A stretch of 32,661 nucleotides of DNA from positions 1 through 32,661 of the forward strand of contig CAYLYP010000031.1 of assembly GCA_964387795.1 (NCBI GenBank), given 5' to 3'. Made by a program: the position numbers and the translations under genes. The DNA is from CAYLYP01 sp964387795. GTDB taxonomy: Bacteria; Bacteroidota; Bacteroidia; Bacteroidales; UBA7960. Positions 1 to 6,796 of this stretch are shown one piece after another (position 1 is the stretch's first letter; each line of letters starts with the position of its first letter). A model generated the notes under the pieces. That model had not been told where the DNA came from and made no database searches. It saw only the letters and a list, made by a program, of their open reading frames with translations.

Positions 1-379
1 GGCTCACGGGTTTTACAAGAAAATCCAAACATCCCAATTCAAAACATTTATTCATCTCTTCGGGGAATTCACTCGTTGAAACCATAACTACGGTTATCCC
101 CTTTAATTTTTCATCTAAGCGGATGATTTCAAGCACATCAATACCAGATAAGCCAGGCATACAAATATCAAGAAAAACAATAAAAGAATTTGGGCTAAAT
201 GAAGCTGAGTCAGCTTTCTTCCCATTAAGTAAATCTAAAAGTTCATAAGCATTAAAGCAATGGAAAACGCTATTAACGATTCCAATACGTTTTAGGTTTT
301 TTCTGATAAGCAAAGCATGACCTGCATCATCATCAACAATAATAAATGCTTTTTCGTTGCCAATGTTATCCATAACCAT
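1..379 (-). CDS. Response regulator receiver protein (3' end outside window)
   Basis: The first 126 codons are present and match a CheY-like receiver domain. The acidic pocket is VDDD (residues 15-18), the likely phospho-acceptor is Asp71 in FLDICMPG, the conserved Ser/Thr position is around residues 101-103, and the conserved Lys is Lys123 in LVKP. The start at 379 overlaps the stop codon of the upstream kinase gene by one base (TAATG), so the two are probably translationally coupled; a second in-frame ATG lies at 373. Single-domain receivers of this type often pair with PAS-rich kinases. The natural inference is that the kinase at 379-3294 phosphorylates it. Whether an output domain follows cannot be seen. 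Confidence 0.88.
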   Translation of the reverse strand, partial: MVMDNIGNEKAFIIVDDDAGHALLIRKNLKRIGIVNSVFHCFNAYELLDLLNGKKADSASFSPNSFIVFLDICMPGLSGIDVLEIIRLDEKLKGITVVMVSTSEFPEEMNKCFELGCLDFLVKPVS

Positions 380-3294
380 TATTGTTTAACATGAACAACT
401 CTTCTTTTTCTTCTCACGGGCAGTTGAAAATAAAGAGAAAAACAACTTCCTTGGCCCTGCATGCTTTTCACTTTAATCTTTCCCTGGTTCATCTCCATGA
501 TTTTTTTCACTACAGACAAACCCAAGCCATCCCCATCAATAATTTCAGGGTGGGTACGATGGAACAATTCAAATATTTTTTCATGAAAACGGGGATCTAT
601 CCCAATACCATTGTCTTCGATATGGACAACAGCATATTCTCTTTCAAGGCTTCCCCAGATATGGATTTTCCCTTTCTTTTGTGGATCCCGGTATTTTATT
701 GCATTAGATACAATATTTGAAAATGCCTGGTTAAGCATTGACATATCCCCATAAATATCAGGTAATTTTGATAAGCGCACCTCAATGTTATTACTTTTAA
801 CCTGGAATTCAAAATTGGCCAATACTTCCTTTAAGAGTTTATTAAGCTTGACCCTTCCCATTTCAGGAATTTGTTTGCCCAACCTGCTAAACTGAAGCAA
901 TCCCATTAAAAGTTTATCCATTTTACGGGTACTACCAAGAATAAAATGAAGTGATTCATGAATATCGGCATTAATATGTAGTATTTCCTGTTTGTTTTGA
1001 TTAGGGATCTTATCCAATAAATCCTGTAGTTCTTTTAATGAATTATCAAGTTCTTTACTAAATCCCTGAATATTTACCAATGGAGACCTTAAGTCATGGG
1101 ATGTAACGTAAATAATTTGTTCAAGTTCCTTGTTTTTTTCACTAAGGTTTTGGTTTAATTGCTGAATGACTTCCTGGGTGTTTTTCACAGAAGTAATATC
1201 AATGATAACACCAAGAATGGCAATAGGCCTACCAAAAGCATTAAGGACAGGATACACAGTATAATAAGCATCAAAGGGTTCTTCATTACGTTTAAGCAAA
1301 GTCATTTCACCAGAAAACTCACGCCCATCTTTCATCATTTTTCGGTATATATTCCTTGCTGCCTCCTTTTTGTCCTCAGGAATAAGAGAAGATACATTTC
1401 TGCCAACAATCTCACTTTGCTTATAACCAAAAATACTTGCTGCACCAGGACTGAATTCTATTATTGGATGGGTGTCCTCAACTGAGGTAATGATATAACC
1501 CACAGTTCTTGATGCATTAAAGATTGCCCTCAATCGCTCCTCGCTTTCCTTGAGTTCTGTTTCTGCTTGTTTTCTTTGAGTTATCTCCTGAATCTGAGAA
1601 ATAAAATACAAAGGGCTTCCATTTTCATTTCTAATAAGGGCTACATTAAGGATAGCCCATATTTCATTGCCATCCTTTCTGCAATACCTTTTTTCAATTT
1701 CATAATTATCTATCTCTCCAGCTTTTAAGTGCTGAACGAGTTCATCATCAATTTTCTTGTCCTGTTGGTGAAAAAGTGCATTAAATGATAATGACTTTAA
1801 TTCATTCTCTGTGTATTGAAAGATATTACAGAACTTCGTATTAACATTCATGAAATTCCCTGCCAGGTCAGTAATTGCCATTCCAATCCCTGCATGGGCA
1901 AAGATTGCTTTAAAAAACCTCTGGCTTTCCAATAAAGATGCCCTTACTTTGCGCCTGAGGGTAATATCCCTGGATACACCAATAACACCTGCAATTTCGC
2001 CATTATCATTTGTATAAAGCGTAGAAGAAATCTCAACCCATTTCCAACTTCCATCTTTACAAGGTTGCCTAACTTCATCCACTGCATGGGTCTGCCCGGT
2101 TTTCCCTTTCATAAACTCCTTGATCCGATCAGGCATTTTGCCCATGATTGCCTTAAAGTCATCAGGATGAAGCCCATCGGCAACAGCTTCATTCATGGCC
2201 TCATCAACACTAAAGCCCCTAAGCTTTGTTACAGCAGGACTTATATATGAATACTTCATCGTTGATAAATCCAGGGTCCAAATGACATCGGATGTATTTT
2301 CAGCCAATAAGCGATAACGGCGTTCACTTTCTTTTAGTGCATATTCAGCTTCTATGCGTTCAGTCTCATCCCTGAACACCAAAACACCTCCCGAATGAAC
2401 TCCACCAGTTCCATATATTGGTGACATAGATTCAATAAACCAATAACCTTTTCGACTTATCCCTTTAAAACTAACCAAGCCAATATCCTTCAAAGGGCCG
2501 CTTGAAATCACCTGTTTCCAAGGCAAGGCACTTGATTCATATTCAGTATTAGTACTGTATTCAATAAACTCGTCAATCAAACGCCCAATAAGCTGCCCTT
2601 GATTTATCCCCAAAAAACCTAATGTTGCCTGGTTCACAAAATTAATAATCCCATTTGGATCAAATGCAATTATCCCTTCCCCCATACTCTCAAACAACAT
2701 TTTAAACTGGTCTTCATTCTTTCTCAGACTCTCAGCCTGCATCAGCGCATTTAGCTTTTCATAAGCCAAATCAATGATAACATGCAATAACTGAAGAAAT
2801 GAATCTGAAATCTTTCGGACTTGTTGCGTTGAAAATACAGGAATACTTTTCAACTGCTTATTGAACACCTCCAAATCGACACCATGATCCTGCTGAATTC
2901 TGCTTCTTAATTGATCCTCTGCCCCTTCAAGCATAAAAGGGCCAACCAAAAGGTGCCCTATTACCTCACCATTTAATAATATTGCACCATTGCACCTGTG
3001 AAGGCCGTTTAAGCACTCTCCTATTGAATATAATTCAGTGCCATCCGGAGGAAAATATATCGCACAGCTTTTTTTGCATAAATCAAAAGTATTGTCATGT
3101 GCCTTAAAAAAGTTGTCACATATTGATACTTCTCCGACCTTCATTAACAGTTTGCCCTGATTATCGAACAATCCGATAGAAATTCCAGATATTACATGAA
3201 ATGATTCAAGCAGGTTTAATACAATGGCATTTCCAATCAATGTCCCGATATTAATCGAATTCAATTCACCAGTATCAGTATCGGGGATATCCAT
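379..3294 (-). CDS. PocR-domain, multi-PAS sensor histidine kinase
   Basis: A 971-residue kinase with no obvious membrane segment, so probably cytoplasmic. Residues about 20-185 resemble the PocR sensory domain, with five cysteines (59, 73, 77, 94, 101) and the phrase VIGHLLVGPF. Four PAS-type modules follow, at about 192-318, 322-450, 455-575 and 585-705. A coiled linker leads to a HisKA dimerisation helix with the likely phospho-acceptor His733 in TSHDLRSPL. The ATPase domain has the N box around Asn864, the G1 box DNGIGID (894-900) and the G2 box GDGLGLS (921-927). The gene runs into a response regulator with a one-base overlap. PocR domains are known to sense small ligands; the ligand here is unknown. 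Confidence 0.9.
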   Translation of the reverse strand: MDIPDTDTGELNSINIGTLIGNAIVLNLLESFHVISGISIGLFDNQGKLLMKVGEVSICDNFFKAHDNTFDLCKKSCAIYFPPDGTELYSIGECLNGLHRCNGAILLNGEVIGHLLVGPFMLEGAEDQLRSRIQQDHGVDLEVFNKQLKSIPVFSTQQVRKISDSFLQLLHVIIDLAYEKLNALMQAESLRKNEDQFKMLFESMGEGIIAFDPNGIINFVNQATLGFLGINQGQLIGRLIDEFIEYSTNTEYESSALPWKQVISSGPLKDIGLVSFKGISRKGYWFIESMSPIYGTGGVHSGGVLVFRDETERIEAEYALKESERRYRLLAENTSDVIWTLDLSTMKYSYISPAVTKLRGFSVDEAMNEAVADGLHPDDFKAIMGKMPDRIKEFMKGKTGQTHAVDEVRQPCKDGSWKWVEISSTLYTNDNGEIAGVIGVSRDITLRRKVRASLLESQRFFKAIFAHAGIGMAITDLAGNFMNVNTKFCNIFQYTENELKSLSFNALFHQQDKKIDDELVQHLKAGEIDNYEIEKRYCRKDGNEIWAILNVALIRNENGSPLYFISQIQEITQRKQAETELKESEERLRAIFNASRTVGYIITSVEDTHPIIEFSPGAASIFGYKQSEIVGRNVSSLIPEDKKEAARNIYRKMMKDGREFSGEMTLLKRNEEPFDAYYTVYPVLNAFGRPIAILGVIIDITSVKNTQEVIQQLNQNLSEKNKELEQIIYVTSHDLRSPLVNIQGFSKELDNSLKELQDLLDKIPNQNKQEILHINADIHESLHFILGSTRKMDKLLMGLLQFSRLGKQIPEMGRVKLNKLLKEVLANFEFQVKSNNIEVRLSKLPDIYGDMSMLNQAFSNIVSNAIKYRDPQKKGKIHIWGSLEREYAVVHIEDNGIGIDPRFHEKIFELFHRTHPEIIDGDGLGLSVVKKIMEMNQGKIKVKSMQGQGSCFSLYFQLPVRRKRRVVHVKQ

Positions 3295-3695
3295 TGGATT
3301 TTGTATGATTAGAGTTTTTTAAAAAAAGCATTGTTTACAGTCCAGTGATTTTTCACCACTTTTCAAAAAGGCTTTCTTTTTTTATTTATATTAAACATTA
3401 CTAATCAAACACTTAATCAATCATTCTAAGGACAATAATGTTTACTTCAAATTTATAAAAAATAACTATATTACCAATTGAATGATGTATTCAGATACTT
3501 AAAAAAATAATCATAAGAATAACCACTTACCAGTCAATTATGAGTATGCTAATGGAAAACAAGTAACACATTATACAAAACATTATAGTTTTACCCATGC
3601 TTCCCTTTACAAAGGAATTAAGTTTAATTCAATTTAGAGTCCCTATTATTCAAGATATTTTAGTGGTTCCTCAAGAATCCTGCCCCCAAAGATTT
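3295..3695. other. 400-bp intergenic region between the kinase and aroK
   Basis: Very AT-rich. Apart from the predicted kinase promoter at 3448-3478 I see no gene, strong hairpin or repeat. No clear terminator follows aroK, so its transcript may run into this region. Confidence 0.5.
3448..3478 (-). promoter_or_regulatory. Predicted promoter of the PocR kinase operon
   Basis: On the minus strand a TTG-type -33 box (3475-3478, ATTG) is followed after 19 bases by TAAATTTG (3448-3455), which fits the Bacteroidota TAnnTTTG -7 consensus. Transcription would start about 150 bases before the kinase start codon. Confidence 0.4.
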
Positions 3696-4196
3696 TTAAC
3701 CAAAAATAAGGTTTATCAAATGATCTGTTTTAACGCTTTCTCCTTTAATAACACACTTTGCTCTTAAATAATATGGTTCTCTTTTTTCAAGCATTTCGGT
3801 AATAAAGGAAAGGAGGTTATCGCCCGAAAGGTTTTTTATCAATGGACGGCTCTCTTTTGAGTTGGCCAATCTGCTGGCAAGGCTTAATGGGCTTAATCGT
3901 AAATAAACTGATACACCATTTGCATTGATAATATCCATATTATTAAAAAAACAGGGCAAACCACCTCCTGTTGCAACAACAATATTATCAAGCTTTACCA
4001 GATCATCTAACATTGCATGTTCAGCTTGTCTGAAAGCCATCTCTCCCTTCTCTATAAAATAATCACTTATTCTTATTCCTGATTTTTCTTCAAATAAACA
4101 ATCCGTATCAATAAATGAATAATTCAGCTTTCTGGCCAAACGCTTACCGCTTGTCGTTTTTCCACTGCCCATAAATCCTATCAGAAAAATACGCAT
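3696..4196 (-). CDS. aroK: Shikimate kinase
   Basis: A 166-residue cytoplasmic enzyme that phosphorylates shikimate at the 3-hydroxyl with ATP, in the chorismate pathway to aromatic amino acids. The P-loop is GFMGSGKTT (residues 7-15). Substrate-binding residues are visible as the DTD motif (30-32), Phe55-Arg56 and the GGG loop (77-79). The lid arginine is Arg117 in SRPLI. The length is normal for the family. The frame stays open upstream to 4358, but that extension is hydrophobic, poorly conserved in character and absent from family members, so the ATG at 4196 immediately before IFLIGFMGSGK is chosen. It is divergent from glnS. Confidence 0.95.
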   Translation of the reverse strand: MRIFLIGFMGSGKTTSGKRLARKLNYSFIDTDCLFEEKSGIRISDYFIEKGEMAFRQAEHAMLDDLVKLDNIVVATGGGLPCFFNNMDIINANGVSVYLRLSPLSLASRLANSKESRPLIKNLSGDNLLSFITEMLEKREPYYLRAKCVIKGESVKTDHLINLIFG

Positions 4197-4414
4197 ATAC
4201 TTAGTAATTCGTTTCTCCTGAACAAAAATAACCAAATAAATAAAGCATATACCATTTTTAATAATACCTGACAAAATGAAAATCAAACATAGGAACAGAC
4301 TTAATGACAAATCTTTGGCAATCCTTTTGGGCATTATAAAGGACTCCTTTTTACCCATTTTATGTAATTGCTAAAAAAAGGCTAAGAATGCAAAAACAAA
4401 AAAAGAATTATCTG

Positions 4415-4422
4415 TATTTTTG
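4415..4422 (+). promoter_or_regulatory. Predicted -7 box of glnS
   Basis: TATTTTTG fits TAnnTTTG and would place the transcript start about 65 bases before the glnS ATG. No convincing -33 box is visible at the right distance. Confidence 0.35.
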
Positions 4423-4493
4423 TGGGTTGAAAAAAAAAGAACACATTAAAAACCAGATAACCTGGGGATATCTAACTTGCAAAGCACTAACGC

Positions 4494-6200
4494 ATGAACA
4501 ACAATAATGAGAGCAACGAAATTGTACGCCCTTCTTTAAATTTCCTTGAGCAAATCATAGAAAATGATATAAAAAACGGAAAAAATGATTCCAGGGTACA
4601 CACCCGGTTTCCACCTGAACCCAATGGATACCTACATATCGGTCACGCAAAGTCAATATGCCTGAATTTTGGCCTTGCAAAGAAATATAACGGGAAATGC
4701 AACCTACGCTTCGATGACACCAACCCGGTTAAAGAAGATACAGAATATGTTGATTCTATCATGGAAGATGTTCATTGGTTAGGCTTTGATTGGGAAGGAA
4801 GGCTTTTCTATGCAAGCGATTATTTTGAAACCATATACCAGTTTGCAATTGAACTAATAAAAAAAGGAAAAGCTTATGTCTGCGATATGACACCTGAAGA
4901 AATCAGTGCCGGACGTGGAACCCCATCCCAGCCAGGTAAGCTTAGCCCCTGGAGGGATCGAAGTGTTGAAGAAAACCTTGATCTTTTTGAACGTATGCGC
5001 AATGGTGAGTTTCCTGATGGCACAAAAGTCCTTAGGGCTAAAATCGATATGGCTTCACCTAATATGCACATGCGCGATCCTATTATGTACCGTATCCTTC
5101 ACGCCCACCACCATCGGACAGGCGACAAATGGTGCATATATCCAATGTATGACTGGGCCCATGGCCAGAGCGATTACCTTGAAGGCATCACCCATTCAAT
5201 TTGCACACTTGAATTTGAAGTTCACAGGCCTTTATACGACTGGTTCCTTGACAACCTTGGGTTTACCGGGAACAGGCCTCAGCAATCGGAGTTTGCACGG
5301 CTTAATGTCACCTATACGGTAATGAGCAAACGTAAGCTCCTCGAACTTGTAAAAAACAACTATGTTAGTGGGTGGGATGACCCCCGTATGCCAACAATAT
5401 GTGGCCTTAGGCGAAGAGGATATACTCCGGAAAGCATCAGGAACTTTGCTGAAAAAGTGGGAGTTGCCAAACGTGAAAACGTTATTGATGTTGCTCTCCT
5501 TGAACATTGCATCCGTGAAGACCTCAACAAAAAAGCCCCACGCATCATGAGCGTCTTAAATCCCCTTAAACTTGTAATCGACAACTACCCCGATGGACAG
5601 ATAGAAGAGATGGATGGCCTCATCAATCCTGAACAACCAGAATTGGGCAACCGTAAGATCCCTTTTTCAAAACACCTGCTTATTGAAAAAGACGATTTCA
5701 TGGAAGAACCTCCAAAGAAATATCACCGTCTTTATGTGGGCAACGAGGTAAGGCTTAAATATGGATATATTGTAAAATGCGAGAGCTTTGAAAAGGATCC
5801 GATAACAGGTGAGATTACTTTAATCCATTGTTCTTACGATCCAACAAGCAGGTCAGGGAATGATCAGACAGGAAAAAAAGTTAAAGGTACCATCCATTGG
5901 GTATCGCAGGATAAGCACGTTGAGATTGAAACACGGCTCTATGACAGGTTATTTATGACCGAAAGCCCGGAAGACGTTGAAGAAGGACTAGACTATAAAA
6001 CAAACCTCAACCCTGAATCATTGAAAGTTGTTAAAGGATATGCAGAACCTTCATTGATGAACTTCAATGCTGGGGAAAATGTTCAGTTTGAACGTCTTGG
6101 ATATTTCTGTGTGGACAAAGATTCCACTTCAGAAAAACGTGTCCTAAACCGCACTGTTACCTTAAAAGACTCATGGTCAAAAATAGAAAAAAAAGATTAG
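4494..6200 (+). CDS. glnS: Glutaminyl-tRNA synthetase
   Basis: A 568-residue class I aminoacyl-tRNA synthetase that charges tRNA-Gln with glutamine. The HIGH signature is in PPEPNGYLHIGHAKS (HIGH at residues 48-51), and the KMSKS-equivalent is VMSKR (276-280). The body follows E. coli GlnRS closely, for example in LRFDDTNPVKED, RAKIDMASP, WCIYPMYD and LEGITHS, and the C-terminal anticodon-binding beta-barrels are complete. This is a true GlnRS and not a GluRS, since the anticodon-binding half is the beta-barrel type. The cognate tRNA-Gln(CTG) starts 54 bases downstream, though that tRNA has its own promoter. Confidence 0.97.
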   Translation: MNNNNESNEIVRPSLNFLEQIIENDIKNGKNDSRVHTRFPPEPNGYLHIGHAKSICLNFGLAKKYNGKCNLRFDDTNPVKEDTEYVDSIMEDVHWLGFDWEGRLFYASDYFETIYQFAIELIKKGKAYVCDMTPEEISAGRGTPSQPGKLSPWRDRSVEENLDLFERMRNGEFPDGTKVLRAKIDMASPNMHMRDPIMYRILHAHHHRTGDKWCIYPMYDWAHGQSDYLEGITHSICTLEFEVHRPLYDWFLDNLGFTGNRPQQSEFARLNVTYTVMSKRKLLELVKNNYVSGWDDPRMPTICGLRRRGYTPESIRNFAEKVGVAKRENVIDVALLEHCIREDLNKKAPRIMSVLNPLKLVIDNYPDGQIEEMDGLINPEQPELGNRKIPFSKHLLIEKDDFMEEPPKKYHRLYVGNEVRLKYGYIVKCESFEKDPITGEITLIHCSYDPTSRSGNDQTGKKVKGTIHWVSQDKHVEIETRLYDRLFMTESPEDVEEGLDYKTNLNPESLKVVKGYAEPSLMNFNAGENVQFERLGYFCVDKDSTSEKRVLNRTVTLKDSWSKIEKKD

Positions 6201-6207
6201 TTTTTTC

Positions 6208-6238
6208 TTTGCCTTTGGGAAAATAGTTTCTATATTTG
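6208..6238 (+). promoter_or_regulatory. Promoter of tRNA-Gln
   Basis: TTTG (6208-6211), a 19-base spacer, then TATATTTG (6231-6238): a complete match to the Bacteroidota housekeeping promoter. It lies just after the glnS stop codon, about 16 bases before the tRNA. The tRNA can therefore be transcribed independently of glnS. Confidence 0.7.
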
Positions 6239-6254
6239 CCCCGCAAAATAAGAC

Positions 6255-6327
6255 TGTCCTGTGGTGTAATTGGTAACACGTCTGACTCTGGATCAGAAAA
6301 GTCCAGGTTCGAGCCCTGGCAGGACAA
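6255..6327 (+). tRNA. tRNA-Gln (anticodon CTG)
   Basis: A complete 73-base cloverleaf. The acceptor stem TGTCCTG pairs fully with CAGGACA, and the discriminator base is A. The D stem is GTGT/ACAC. The anticodon stem TCTGA/TCAGA encloses the loop CTCTGGA, giving anticodon CTG, which reads CAG. The T stem CCAGG/CCTGG carries the loop TTCGAGC. The 3' CCA is not encoded. It sits between glnS and an intrinsic terminator. Confidence 0.96.
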
Positions 6328-6365
6328 CTAAAGGCAAAAACCAAAACGACTTAAAATCAGTCACT

Positions 6366-6399
6366 AAGCCCGCCAATCATTGATTAGCGGGCTTTTTTA
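6366..6399 (+). terminator. Intrinsic terminator after tRNA-Gln
   Basis: The stem AAGCCCGC (6366-6373) pairs with GCGGGCTT (6387-6394) around a 13-base loop and is followed by a run of T. It ends the tRNA transcript, and any glnS read-through. Confidence 0.88.
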
Positions 6400-6461
6400 T
6401 TGCTTTTTCAAAGCCCAAAAAAAACAGAAAAATCCACCAAAATCCGTAAAAAACACTTTTT

Positions 6462-6493
6462 TTTGTCAGTCCTGTGCCAGTTGATTATATTTG
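6462..6493 (+). promoter_or_regulatory. Orphan promoter with no annotated gene downstream
   Basis: TTTG (6462-6465), a 20-base spacer, then TATATTTG (6486-6493): as good a match as the tRNA promoter. Downstream there is no conventional gene before the terminator at 6732-6774. A perfect palindrome overlaps the -7 box and the expected start site. Confidence 0.5.
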
Positions 6494-6514
6494 CCAGTCA
6501 ATTCGACTGGCAAA
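6490..6514. promoter_or_regulatory. Perfect inverted repeat over the orphan promoter, operator candidate
   Basis: TTTGCCAGTC (6490-6499) and GACTGGCAAA (6505-6514) form 10-base arms around five bases. A third half-site, GCCAGTTGA, lies at 6476-6484, 17 bases before GCCAGTCAA (6493-6501). As the transcript would start near 6499, the repeat is better placed as a protein-binding operator than as an RNA hairpin. The binding protein is unknown. Confidence 0.4.
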
Positions 6515-6628
6515 AAAAGGGAGCATAAAAGCGCATCCATACATCCCTTAGAACAGTAGTAAGTGTTAAATTCCTCCCCTATAATAATATTGTTTCAATC
6601 GACATCCATAAATACCTTTCCTTTGTTA

Positions 6629-6730
6629 ATGTTTTATCCTTTCCATTCCCCAATCCGCTCTGAACCTCCATCACATTCTTTCGCTCAATTCAGTTCCAAT
6701 CCCCAATTTATCCTTATCAATTTGCCCTAA
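6629..6730 (+). CDS. Possible 33-residue small protein
   Basis: An ATG opens a frame of 33 codons rich in Pro, Ser and Phe that stops with TAA one base before the terminator hairpin at 6732. The position at the end of an otherwise empty transcription unit is suggestive. Against it, there is no Shine-Dalgarno sequence, and a pyrimidine-rich strand has few stop codons by composition, so a frame of this length can arise by chance. Confidence 0.15.
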   Translation: MFYPFHSPIRSEPPSHSFAQFSSNPQFILINLP

Positions 6731-6731
6731 C

Positions 6732-6774
6732 AAAAAATCCCGTGCATGATGAATACCAATGCACAGGATTTTTT
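6732..6774 (-). terminator. Bidirectional intrinsic terminator
   Basis: AAAAAATCC, C, GTGCAT pairs with ATGCAC, A, GGATTTTTT around an 11-base loop, with a single C/A mismatch. Flanking A and T runs make it functional in both directions. On the minus strand it ends the sensor gene at 6797; on the plus strand it would end the orphan transcript from 6500. Confidence 0.85.
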
Positions 6775-6796
6775 AAATGTATTATATTCCGGGAAA

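Larger units (their letters stand above)
6500..6775 (+). ncRNA. Candidate small RNA or small mRNA
   Basis: A transcription unit of about 275 bases is inferred from the promoter at 6462-6493 and the strong hairpin with a T run at 6732-6774. The sequence is pyrimidine-rich, especially 6590-6720. It contains a possible hairpin AAGGGA/TCCCTT near 6515-6550. I do not recognise a known RNA family such as 6S, SRP RNA, RNase P RNA or tmRNA. The only open frame of note encodes 33 residues (6629-6730). It may be a true regulatory RNA, a short mRNA, or a relic. Confidence 0.35.

Noticed and set aside
4197..4358. N-terminal extension of shikimate kinase by 54 codons
   Set aside because: The extension is not family-like; the ATG at 4196 directly precedes the P-loop region at the usual distance.
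6468..6480. GTCCTGTGCCAG near the tRNA, similar to the reverse complement of the tRNA 3' end (possible attachment site)
   Set aside because: Match is short and interrupted, with no integrase gene and no direct repeat of the tRNA end.
6592..6608. GTTTCAATCGACATCC, which looks like a piece of a CRISPR repeat
   Set aside because: Only one copy exists, with no spacers or cas genes.
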